The notes beneath the pieces were generated by a model that searched no databases, was not told the origin of the DNA, and worked only from the letters and a program-made list of their open reading frames with translations. A program made the position numbers and the translations under genes. Positions 8,118 to 14,611 of a stretch of 64,000 nt of DNA are shown piece after piece. The first letter of the stretch is position 1; every line of letters starts with the position of its first letter. The stretch covers positions 62,001-126,000 of the forward strand of contig NZ_JBHUGH010000009.1 of NCBI RefSeq assembly GCF_042681825.1, written 5' to 3'. This DNA is from Halodurantibacterium flavum. GTDB taxonomy: Bacteria > Pseudomonadota > Alphaproteobacteria > Rhodobacterales > Rhodobacteraceae.

Positions 8118-8545
8118 CGCAGAATTGCCGGATTTTGCACAGGAAGTAGGTGAGCGCCCATACTCAGGACGTACCGCCGAGGTGTGGCAGCCTGGTCGGA
8201 GATTGGTGTTCCCATGAGGTCGGGCCCTGTTCCCGGTGGGTGGAAACCTTCTGTTAAGGCCGCCTGGATAGGCTGAGTCAGGTGTCGCGGTGGAATCACG
8301 TCGCGGCAGTCGGGGCGTTCTAGGGGTGCGGGATAGGTTTTCCGGGTGCGGGCGAACCGGCAGCCGCTTCCGGGCAACCGGATGAAAGGAGGGGCAGGAG
8401 AGGGCTGACTACGGGATCGGGGCGCGATGCAAGGGGCTGGGCACCGTTCGCCGGGCGGGCGAGACGGCGCGGAACGTGACAGGCTGGTAAAAGCGTCACG
8501 CGGCGGCCAACGCTCGCGATGCGAGGCAGGAAACCGGTCCGATCT
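8118..8545 (+). other. Possible truncated group II intron 5' region (domain I-like), no reverse transcriptase
   Basis: The stretch contains phrases I associate with domain I of bacterial group II introns: GTTAAGGCCGCC, GGCTGAGTCAGGT, GTCGCGGCAGTCGGGGCG, TCTAGGGGTGCGGGATAGG, then TTCCGGGTG and GATGAAAGGAGGGGCAGG, with several inverted repeats. No maturase/reverse transcriptase ORF follows and no domain V was found, so it would be a 5' remnant. The call rests on recalled sequence likeness, not on an alignment. Confidence 0.35.
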
Positions 8546-8717
8546 AACGCAAATTCATGTGGTTTTCAGGGTGATTTCAGTCGATGACGGAAGGATTTTC
8601 GCATCAGCGTCGCGGCGAAATACCATTTCGGCAGCCTGTAGGTGGCGCGAAGGGCGGGCGATGACGCCGGCGTCAGGATGAAGGCCCTTGCGCAGCAGCG
8701 GGCTGAGGGTGCGCGGG

Positions 8718-8765
8718 CTGCGGAAGGCACGCTGGACTGCGGAAGGCATGCTGGACTGCGGAAGG
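8718..8765. repeat. 19-bp tandem repeat, 2.5 copies
   Basis: The unit CTGCGGAAGGCAYGCTGGA starts at 8718, 8737 and (partial) 8756. The two full copies differ by one base. Confidence 0.8.
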
Positions 8766-8896
8766 AGAACGATATCGCGGGACTGAACGCCCGTGCGAGC
8801 CCCGGGGTAGGGGACCCGGGACCGGCAAAGGGGCAGGGGCCGGCCATGAGGCTCCCGCGGGTCGCGGCGGGGCGCTCTGCCCGCGGGCGCGCGGCG

Positions 8897-10315
8897 TCAG
8901 GCCCGCAGCGCGCCGAGATAGTCGCGGCACCAATGAGCGACGTCATAATCACGCAGGCGGGCGATCATGCGTTCCCAGCGACGCTGGCGTTCCTCCAGCG
9001 GCATCGAGAGTGCCTGGCCGATGGCAGAGGCGGTCTGTTCGGTGTCATAGGGGTTGCAAAAGACCGCCCCGCCCGCAAGCTCGCGCGCCGCGCCTGCAAA
9101 GCGCGACAGCACCAGCACACCCGGATCGGCCGGGTCCTGCGCCGCCACGAACTCTTTCGCGACAAGGTTCATCCCGTCCCGCAGGGGCGTCACAAGGCCC
9201 ACCCGCGCCTCGCGGTAGAGCCCGGCCAGAAGGCCGCGCGTCAGGGACCGGTTCACATAGCGGATCGGCACCCAGTCGATCGTGCCGTGCCGCCCGTTCA
9301 CCTGCCCGCATTGGGTGGCGACGGCATCCTGCATCGCCTTGTATTCCGGCACTTCGGATCGCGATTTCGGCGCGACCTGCAGCATCGTCACGCGGCCCCG
9401 GTCGGCGGGGTTGTTTTCCAGAAACCGCTCATAGGCGTCGATCCGCTGCTGGATCCCCTTGGAATAATCGAGCCGGTCGACCCCGATGATGAGGGCGCGG
9501 CCGCCGAGGCTCTGCCGCATGGCCTGAACAGGCTCGCGCGTCGCGACCTTGGCCGAGAGACGTTCGAACCCCGCCGTGTCGATGCCGATGGGAAAGGCCG
9601 CCGCCGCGAATTCGCGCCCATAGGCGGCAATCCTGGCCCCGGCACCGGTATTGTTGCCGATCGTCACCTGCCGCCCGTCGGCGGCGCGCAGGGTATCGCC
9701 CGCCCCGTCGCGTTGCAGGCAGCCGATGAAGTTCTCAAGATCGTAATCGGTCTGAAAGCCGATCAGGTCATAGGCCGAAAGCGCGCGCAGGATCGTGTCA
9801 TAGATCGGCATCGCAAAGAGGATATCGGCGGGCGGCCAGGGGATATGGAGGAAATAGCCGATCCGGTTCCGGACGCCGCGCTTGCGCAGCTCATCCGCCA
9901 GCGGGATCAGGTGGTAGTCATGCACCCAGATCACGTCATCGGGTTGCAGCATCGGCACGAGCCGGTCGGCAAAGAGCCGGTTGACCCGGAAATAACCGGC
10001 CATCTCGCGGCGCGCATATTCCGCCAGATCGAGCCGCATGTGAAAGATCGGCCAGAGCACGCGGTTGGCGAAACCGTTGTAATATTCATCGACGTCGCGC
10101 TGGGTCAGATCGGTGAGAACGTAGGAGATCGCCCCGTCCTCGCGCACGGTCGGGGGACCGGGTTCCTCCTCGACCGTCTCGCCGGTCCAGCCCATCCAGA
10201 TGCCGCCATTGGCCTTGAGCGCCGAATGCACCGCCACCGCAAGCCCGCCCGCCGGGGGCTGGCCATTGCGGTCGGGCAGGGGGACGCGGTTCGAGACGAC
10301 GATCAGCCTGCTCAT
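8897..10315 (-). CDS. otsA: Trehalose-6-phosphate synthase (GT20)
   Basis: Cytoplasmic synthesis of trehalose-6-phosphate from a nucleoside-diphosphate glucose and glucose-6-phosphate, for osmotic and desiccation protection. The 472-aa length is normal. Visible GT20 features are the N-terminal LIVVSNRVP and the GGLA loop (PAGGLAVAVHSAL), then YYNGFANRVLWPIFH, IWVHDYHLIPLADELR, GYFLHIPWPPADI, VDRLDYSKGIQQR and the C-terminal LVTPLRDGMNLVAKEF. ATG 10315 overlaps the stop of a 25-codon leader in an ATGA junction. No otsB phosphatase is beside it, although otsB commonly accompanies otsA, so the phosphatase must be elsewhere or supplied by another enzyme. I found no EcfG-type promoter upstream. 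Confidence 0.95.
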   Translation of the reverse strand: MSRLIVVSNRVPLPDRNGQPPAGGLAVAVHSALKANGGIWMGWTGETVEEEPGPPTVREDGAISYVLTDLTQRDVDEYYNGFANRVLWPIFHMRLDLAEYARREMAGYFRVNRLFADRLVPMLQPDDVIWVHDYHLIPLADELRKRGVRNRIGYFLHIPWPPADILFAMPIYDTILRALSAYDLIGFQTDYDLENFIGCLQRDGAGDTLRAADGRQVTIGNNTGAGARIAAYGREFAAAAFPIGIDTAGFERLSAKVATREPVQAMRQSLGGRALIIGVDRLDYSKGIQQRIDAYERFLENNPADRGRVTMLQVAPKSRSEVPEYKAMQDAVATQCGQVNGRHGTIDWVPIRYVNRSLTRGLLAGLYREARVGLVTPLRDGMNLVAKEFVAAQDPADPGVLVLSRFAGAARELAGGAVFCNPYDTEQTASAIGQALSMPLEERQRRWERMIARLRDYDVAHWCRDYLGALRA

Positions 10316-10389
10316 GCCCGGGGACCGGTCTGACGGGGATCGGTTTCAGGATCGGTTTCGGCGGGGAGGCCTTGAAGGGTGGCGGTCAT
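10312..10389 (-). CDS. 25-codon leader ORF coupled to otsA
   Basis: ATG 10387-10389 has a strong Shine-Dalgarno (AAAAGGAG, about 6 nt upstream) and reads MTATLQGLPAETDP through to a TGA sharing bases with the otsA ATG. otsA has no good ribosome site of its own outside this ORF, so it is probably translated by coupling. The peptide is Thr/Pro/Asp-rich. It could be a regulatory leader or the remnant of a deleted upstream gene such as otsB. Confidence 0.55.
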   Translation of the reverse strand: MTATLQGLPAETDPETDPRQTGPRA

Positions 10390-10535
10390 GGTCGCTCCTT
10401 TTCGGGTCGGCGCGGGCAGAGGACGCAAGACATGCGTCCCTTCGGGCCATGGCGCCTGAAATCGGGGTTTGCGCCAAAAAAGCAGAGCGCGGGCGAAAGG
10501 TCCACCCCTGCTGCGGGAAAGGGGGGATATGCGAA

Positions 10536-10559
10536 GACCGCCCCGGGGGCGGGGCGGTC
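10536..10559 (-). terminator. GC-rich hairpin terminator after the DUF892 gene
   Basis: GACCGCCCC and GGGGCGGTC form a perfect 9-bp stem around GGGGGC, about 20 bp beyond the stop codon. On the minus strand it is followed by TTCGC rather than a long U-run. Confidence 0.55.
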
Positions 10560-10580
10560 GGTATTGAAGCTCCGTCAGGC

Positions 10581-11078
10581 TTATTCCGCAGCGATCGCGT
10601 GCTGGTTCGCGTCGCTGTCGGCCAGCTTGCTGAGCTTTTCGTCGGTCGCGTATTCCTCTTGCAGGGTCGCGTCGAGAAGTTTCACGGCATCGGTCATGCC
10701 AAGCGTGCCGGCCCAGCGTTTCAGCGTGCCGTAGCGGGCGATCTCATAGTGCTCGACTGCCTGAGCTGCGCCGATCAGACCCGCATCAAGCGCCGGGGCG
10801 CCCTTGAATTCGTCAAGGATTTCATCGCCTTCCTCGATGATGCCGTCGATCGCGGGGCAGGTCTTGCCGCGCGGACGCTTGTCGAGCATCTCGAAAATCT
10901 GCTCCAGCCGCTCGATCTGGCCCTGGGTTTCCTCATGATGGGCCTCGAAGGCGGCCTTGGCGTCATCCGAGGCGGCGCCACGCTTCATCTTGTTGAGCGC
11001 GCGGAGGATTTTCTTTTCGGCATAATAGATGTCGCGCAGACCGTCCTGAAAGAGGTCTTCGAGCGTTTTCTGTTTCAT
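10581..11078 (-). CDS. DUF892 / YciE-YciF-like ferritin-like protein
   Basis: A 165-aa four-helix-bundle protein of the DUF892 family, which occurs widely in stress regulons. The N-terminus TLEDLFQDGLRDIYYAEKKI is the family signature. The carboxylate/His positions of the di-iron-type fold are visible in FEAHHEETQGQIERLEQIFE and AVEHYEIARYGTL. ATG 11076-11078 follows GGAG by 8 nt; the longer frame to 11291 is Pro/Arg-rich shadow. A candidate EcfG promoter (GGAAC, 17 nt, GGTT) lies at 11119-11144 on the same strand, giving a leader of about 35-40 nt. A hairpin follows the stop. Biochemical function is not established for the family. Confidence 0.88.
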   Translation of the reverse strand: MKQKTLEDLFQDGLRDIYYAEKKILRALNKMKRGAASDDAKAAFEAHHEETQGQIERLEQIFEMLDKRPRGKTCPAIDGIIEEGDEILDEFKGAPALDAGLIGAAQAVEHYEIARYGTLKRWAGTLGMTDAVKLLDATLQEEYATDEKLSKLADSDANQHAIAAE

Positions 11079-11118
11079 CACGTTGCTCCGATCTTGAGCG
11101 TTTCGGGTATGCCTGCTG

Positions 11119-11144
11119 AACCGTGGCCAGGGGGGCTTTGTTCC
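11119..11144 (-). promoter_or_regulatory. Candidate EcfG-type promoter for the DUF892 gene
   Basis: On the minus strand GGAAC (11144-11140), a 17-nt spacer, then GGTT (11122-11119), 41 nt from the start codon. It matches the pattern of the ecfG autoregulatory site at 29846-29870. Confidence 0.6.
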
Positions 11145-11183
11145 AAGGGCAGGTTGCGGGGCGGCGAAGCTTCGCCCCGGGCG

Positions 11184-11209
11184 GGAACAGGGTCCGGGCC
11201 GCGGCGGTT
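11184..11209 (+). promoter_or_regulatory. Weaker EcfG-type promoter candidate for the 11440 gene
   Basis: GGAAC (11184-11188), a 17-nt spacer, GGTT (11206-11209) on the plus strand. The leader to the next start would be about 225 nt, which makes this the least convincing of the ten sites. Confidence 0.35.
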
Positions 11210-11439
11210 GGGGGCTGACGGCGCTTGGTGGTTCGGGCGAGATCCGCGGGACGAAGGGCGGCGGGGTTCGGGAGGTGGCCCGAGGCCTCATCGTCGTTGC
11301 GAATTTCGTTGTGCCTTTAGGGTGATCGAAGCGTCGGATGGGGCAAGGGGCCGCGCCCGGACGCCCCGCGCAGATTTGGATGCCGCAGGCGGAATGAGGT
11401 CAGTCGGGACGACTGATGAACGATGCGAAAGGAAGGTGG

Positions 11440-11952
11440 ATGATGCGGAACAGTATGGGATTTGTGCTGCGGAGCGGGATCATGGGGAGCCTGCTGTCGA
11501 CCGCCGTGCTGATGGTGGCTGCCCGGATGGAGGGCAGGGGAGTCGCCGCGCCGCTGAATGGGACGAGCCACTGGCTCTGGGGCGCCAAAGCGGGGCGGCG
11601 CGACGGGATCGACCTGCGGCATACGGGGCTGGGCGCGGCGACGCAGCATCTCTCGGCAATGTTCTGGGGGCTGTTCTACGGGCTCTGGGCTGCGAATGGT
11701 CGGGAAAAGACGCCGCGGGAGCTGGCGATGGGCGGCATGGCGATGGCCGGTATCGCGGGGGCGGTGGATTACGGGCTGATGCCGCGACGGCTCACCCCCG
11801 GATGGGAACATGCGCTGTCGCGCGGCGCCGTGGTCGCGGGGCTGGCCGGGCTGGGCGCCGGCCTCGCGCTTGGCGGGATCAGCGCGGCAAGCTCGATGCG
11901 GCGTGAGGCGCGCGGGGCAGGCGCGAGGCGCCCCGGACGCCCCGGCGGGTAA
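11440..11952 (+). CDS. Hypothetical membrane protein, about 170 aa
   Basis: Unrecognised protein. Hydrophobic segments appear at about residues 8-30 (FVLRSGIMGSLLSTAVLMVA), around LSAMFWGLFYGLWA, around MGGMAMAGIAGAVDYGLMP and near ALSRGAVVAGLAGLGAGLAL, suggesting three or four membrane passes with a basic C-terminal tail. The start is set at ATG 11440 because AAAGGAAGG precedes an ATGATG; ATG 11443 and an upstream ATG 11416 are alternatives. It diverges from the DUF892 stress gene, and a GGAAC-N17-GGTT site lies far upstream. Function unknown. Confidence 0.65.
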   Translation: MMRNSMGFVLRSGIMGSLLSTAVLMVAARMEGRGVAAPLNGTSHWLWGAKAGRRDGIDLRHTGLGAATQHLSAMFWGLFYGLWAANGREKTPRELAMGGMAMAGIAGAVDYGLMPRRLTPGWEHALSRGAVVAGLAGLGAGLALGGISAASSMRREARGAGARRPGRPGG

Positions 11953-12304
11953 GGTCCGGCAGATGTGGCGCTAGAGGCTCGGCAAGACCGGGTAGGTCGG
12001 GACGATCCGGGCGCTGCGGAGAGACGATGGCGGGAGCAGGTTGCCTTGACACGCCCCGCCGAGAGTAAGGCTGCCCGGAAGCTGTTGCCCGAGAGGGTGG
12101 CGCGCCCGGTGGGATGCCTCTGCGCCGTCCGGCGCTTGTCGACGCCGCCCGCGCTGGGTTGACCAAGGCTCATGCCGGGCACCTGCATCTGCACCTTACC
12201 GCCTTCTTGCCCACTCTTTCCCTGACGCAGCTTCGCGGTTCAAGGCGGTTTAGGCGGTGCCGGGATGTCCCTGAGATGTTGTCCTGGGCATCCTTGAGCC
12301 AGGC
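11953..12304. other. Intergenic region, nothing recognised
   Basis: 352 bp between two convergent genes. No tRNA, convincing ORF or clear terminator was seen; short open frames are GC-driven. Confidence 0.5.
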
Positions 12305-12862
12305 TCAGATGAAGAAATCCGCGACCCCCGCTTCGGCCGGCGCCTCGGTGTCCGACCCGCGCAGACGTGCGGCGAGGGCATGGAGCTGGAACCGCCGCAG
12401 TGCCGGTTCCGCATCCACCGGCAGACCGTGGGGAAGACTGTCCGCCAGATGCTGCAGCACCAGCGCAAGATCCTGCGCAGTCTGACGCAGAAGGTCGAGA
12501 CGTTGCCATTCAGCCGTTGCCGCGCCGGGCGCCCGCCCGCCCGGAGGGCCGTCGGGTTCCGTGGGGACGCCGCTGACACTCTGCACGGCCGGTGCCGTTT
12601 CCGCGGGCGTTCCGTCCTGAATGTCCTTCCCTTGCGTGGGCCCCTGGTGCATGGCAGTGGCCGGTGCCGCGAAGAGGCCGCCGGCAAACGCGTCGAGACG
12701 CTCTGCCTCGCGCGCGAGCGTGGTCATCTCGTCCGAGAGGCGCTGCAGCAACGCCTTGGCGTCGCAGCCGGGCAAGGGTGGTTCGGGGGTTTCGGTCAGG
12801 CGCGGTTCAGCGGCGGCCCCGTCAGGCCCGGGCGGCCCGGGCGTATCGGTCAAGGCGCGCAT
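12305..12862 (-). CDS. Unknown protein ending the chemotaxis operon (CheZ-like candidate)
   Basis: A 185-aa protein encoded 3 bp after the second cheY of the che operon, so very probably co-transcribed. Two helical segments (about residues 34-62, LLQRLSDEMTTLAREAERLD, and 116-143, EWQRLDLLRQTAQDLALVLQ) are separated by a Pro/Gly/Thr-rich disordered region. A short tail ends AGVADFFI. The second helix contains D123-x3-Q127 (DLLRQ), the spacing used by CheZ to dephosphorylate CheY, and the acidic-hydrophobic C-terminus is reminiscent of the CheY-binding tail of CheZ. This is a hypothesis only, because I see no overall CheZ similarity. The Cys/Pro-rich first 30 residues may be poorly ordered. 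Confidence 0.6.
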   Translation of the reverse strand: MRALTDTPGPPGPDGAAAEPRLTETPEPPLPGCDAKALLQRLSDEMTTLAREAERLDAFAGGLFAAPATAMHQGPTQGKDIQDGTPAETAPAVQSVSGVPTEPDGPPGGRAPGAATAEWQRLDLLRQTAQDLALVLQHLADSLPHGLPVDAEPALRRFQLHALAARLRGSDTEAPAEAGVADFFI

Positions 12863-12865
12863 CGA

Positions 12866-13252
12866 TCAGAGCTTGCCCACGACCTGTTCGATACATTGCC
12901 GCATCTGGTCGGAGGTAAAGGGCTTTTTCAGGAAGTTGTTCATGGCGAGCTTTTGCCCGCGCTCGATCACCTCCTTGTCGGCGCGCCCGGTGATCAGGAT
13001 GAAGCCGATCCGCTGCGTGGCCTTGTTCATGCGCAGCGCCTCGAGCAATTGGAGGCCGTCGAGACCGGGCATGTTGAAATCGGACACGACCAGATGCACA
13101 GGGTTCGCCGCCAGCATCCCCAGCGCCATCTTGCCGTCATTCGCGGTCTGATAGTTCGGGATGCCGATTTCATCGAGCGCCTGCGTGATCAGGGCGCGGC
13201 TGACCGACATATCGTCGACCACCATGATCCGGAGACTGTTTTTCAACGACAT
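12866..13252 (-). CDS. cheY: CheY-type response regulator
   Basis: A stand-alone receiver domain (128 aa). The acidic pocket is visible in IMVVDDMSVSR, the phospho-acceptor Asp in HLVVSDFNMPGLDGLQLLEAL, the conserved Thr in FILITGRAD, and Lys in NNFLKKPFTSDQM. The start ATG 13250-13252 has AAGGA upstream; the longer open frame overlaps cheR and is a shadow. It lies 17 bp after cheR. The operon has two CheY proteins, one at each end, so one may drive the motor and the other act as a phosphate sink, as in other alphaproteobacteria (inference). Confidence 0.92.
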   Translation of the reverse strand: MSLKNSLRIMVVDDMSVSRALITQALDEIGIPNYQTANDGKMALGMLAANPVHLVVSDFNMPGLDGLQLLEALRMNKATQRIGFILITGRADKEVIERGQKLAMNNFLKKPFTSDQMRQCIEQVVGKL

Positions 13253-13269
13253 GACTGATCCTTCATTCT

Positions 13270-14148
13270 TTAATGTGGGGCGGTGGCCGGGCCGGGCTGG
13301 CCCGCCCCGCTGCGGCGGTAGGCGGTGACGCCGGCGGTCTGGAAATATCCCATGGCGGTGGCGGAAACCCGTTCGGAATGGCCGATGAAAAGGTAGCCGC
13401 CGGGCGCGAGGACCGAGGCATAGCGTTGCCACAGCGTCTCTTTCGTCTCGGCGTCCAGGTAGATCACGACATTGCGGCAGAAGATCACGTCGAACGGACC
13501 CCGGAACGGCCATTGCGCAAGCAGGTTCAGCACCCGGAAGGAGAGAAGCTCGCGCACGGCTTCCGTCACCTCATGCTGGCCGGCCCCGCGCGGCTGGAGG
13601 TATTTTCCCAGCGTCGCGGGCGGCAGGGGCGAGAGCGCCTGTGCCGGATAGATGCCCCGCTGCGCGGTCGCGATCACCTCGGGGTCGATATCGGTCGCGA
13701 GGATCTTGATGTCGAGGCGCGCGGCCTCGGGGCAGGCGTCGAGCAGGGTGAAGGCGATACTGTAGGGCTCCTCACCGGTCGAGCAGCCGGCGGACCAGAT
13801 CCGGACGCGCCGCCCCCGCCGTGCCTCGGCGATCAGGGGGGGCAGGACCTCTTGCCTGAGCTGTTCGAAATGGTGGATCTCGCGCAGGAAGCGGGTGACA
13901 TTGGTCGTCAGCGCCGAAATCATGCAGCCGCGTTCATCCTGGCCCTGCGCGCCCTCAACCAGTTGGACGTAATCGGAAAAGCTGCCGAGGCCGAGCACCC
14001 GGAGCCGTTTCGACAGGCGTGACACGACGAGCGGCTGCTTGCTGTCGGGCAGGACGATACCGGATTCCGAATAGACGAGCTTGGCGATCCGGCCGAACTC
14101 AGCCCGCGACATGGGCGGCGTCTGAAGGGGAGGGGCGGCGGTGTTCAC
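13270..14148 (-). CDS. cheR: Chemoreceptor glutamate methyltransferase CheR
   Basis: An S-adenosylmethionine-dependent methyltransferase acting on MCP glutamates (292 aa). The N-terminal helical domain (about residues 15-80) precedes the Rossmann domain. The SAM site is visible in RIWSAGCSTGEEPYSIAF and ILATDIDPEVIATAQRG, with FDVIFCRNVVIYLDAETK and LAPGGYLFIGHSE later, all diagnostic of CheR. The start overlaps the cheW stop as ATGA. No cheB methylesterase is present in the cluster, so demethylation must be encoded elsewhere if it occurs. Confidence 0.95.
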   Translation of the reverse strand: MNTAAPPLQTPPMSRAEFGRIAKLVYSESGIVLPDSKQPLVVSRLSKRLRVLGLGSFSDYVQLVEGAQGQDERGCMISALTTNVTRFLREIHHFEQLRQEVLPPLIAEARRGRRVRIWSAGCSTGEEPYSIAFTLLDACPEAARLDIKILATDIDPEVIATAQRGIYPAQALSPLPPATLGKYLQPRGAGQHEVTEAVRELLSFRVLNLLAQWPFRGPFDVIFCRNVVIYLDAETKETLWQRYASVLAPGGYLFIGHSERVSATAMGYFQTAGVTAYRRSGAGQPGPATAPH

Positions 14149-14609
14149 TTCACGGCGCCCAGATTGTGCGGCATGACGCGGTCAAGCTCGATCAGGCGGA
14201 TCAGCCGGTCCTCGACCGACAGGACCGCCTCGACAAAGGCCTTGGCGGGGTCGGCGACGACATCGGGGGTGGGCTTGAAATCCTCGCCCGGAGCGCTGAG
14301 GATGTCCGACACCGCGTCGACCAGAAGGCCGACGGTGCGGCTGCCGATCGTTACGATGATGACCGCATGCCGTTCGGTCGGCTCGGCCGGGGCAAAGCCG
14401 AGCCGCGCCGAAAGATCGACCACCGGCAGCACGGCGCCGCGCAGGTTCATCACGCCACGGATGTAATCGGGCGCATGGGGCAGGACGGTGGTCGATGTCC
14501 AGCCGCGGATCTCGCGCACCGAGCCGATATCGATGCAGAAATCCTGCCCGGCGACGCGGAAGGAGACGATTTCGCGCTGTTCGACTTTGATTGCCTCGGC
14601 GATGGTCAT
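14145..14609 (-). CDS. cheW: Chemotaxis coupling protein CheW
   Basis: A 154-aa CheW that links receptors to CheA. The fold is recognised from EIVSFRVAGQDFCIDIGSVR, the receptor/CheA contact region VLPHAPDYIRGVMNLRGAVL and PVVDLSARLGF, and the C-terminal VGLLVDAVSDIL. It sits between cheA (2-bp gap) and cheR (4-bp overlap), so it is part of one translation-coupled operon. Confidence 0.95.
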   Translation of the reverse strand: MTIAEAIKVEQREIVSFRVAGQDFCIDIGSVREIRGWTSTTVLPHAPDYIRGVMNLRGAVLPVVDLSARLGFAPAEPTERHAVIIVTIGSRTVGLLVDAVSDILSAPGEDFKPTPDVVADPAKAFVEAVLSVEDRLIRLIELDRVMPHNLGAVK

Positions 14610-14611
14610 GG

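Larger units (their letters stand above)
8116..8896. other. 780-bp region without a clear gene, after rep
   Basis: No open frame on either strand is convincing. The first about 420 bp look like a structured RNA segment (separate entry). Further on are a perfect 14-bp palindrome TGACGCCGGCGTCA (about 8662-8675) and a 19-bp tandem repeat (8718-8765). This is the transition from the replicon to chromosomal-type genes and may be decayed mobile DNA. Confidence 0.5.
11079..11439. other. Divergent intergenic region with two EcfG-type sites
   Basis: 361 bp between the DUF892 gene and the membrane-protein gene. It holds back-to-back GGAAC-N17-GGTT sites for each strand and nothing else recognisable. 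Confidence 0.5.

Noticed and set aside
8555..8952. Minus-strand frames between rep and otsA that might be a transposase remnant
   Set aside because: No transposase motif (DDE, HTH) or terminal inverted repeats could be seen.
8642..10333. 563-aa plus-strand open frame over otsA
   Set aside because: Antisense to a clear OtsA; composition typical of a shadow frame.
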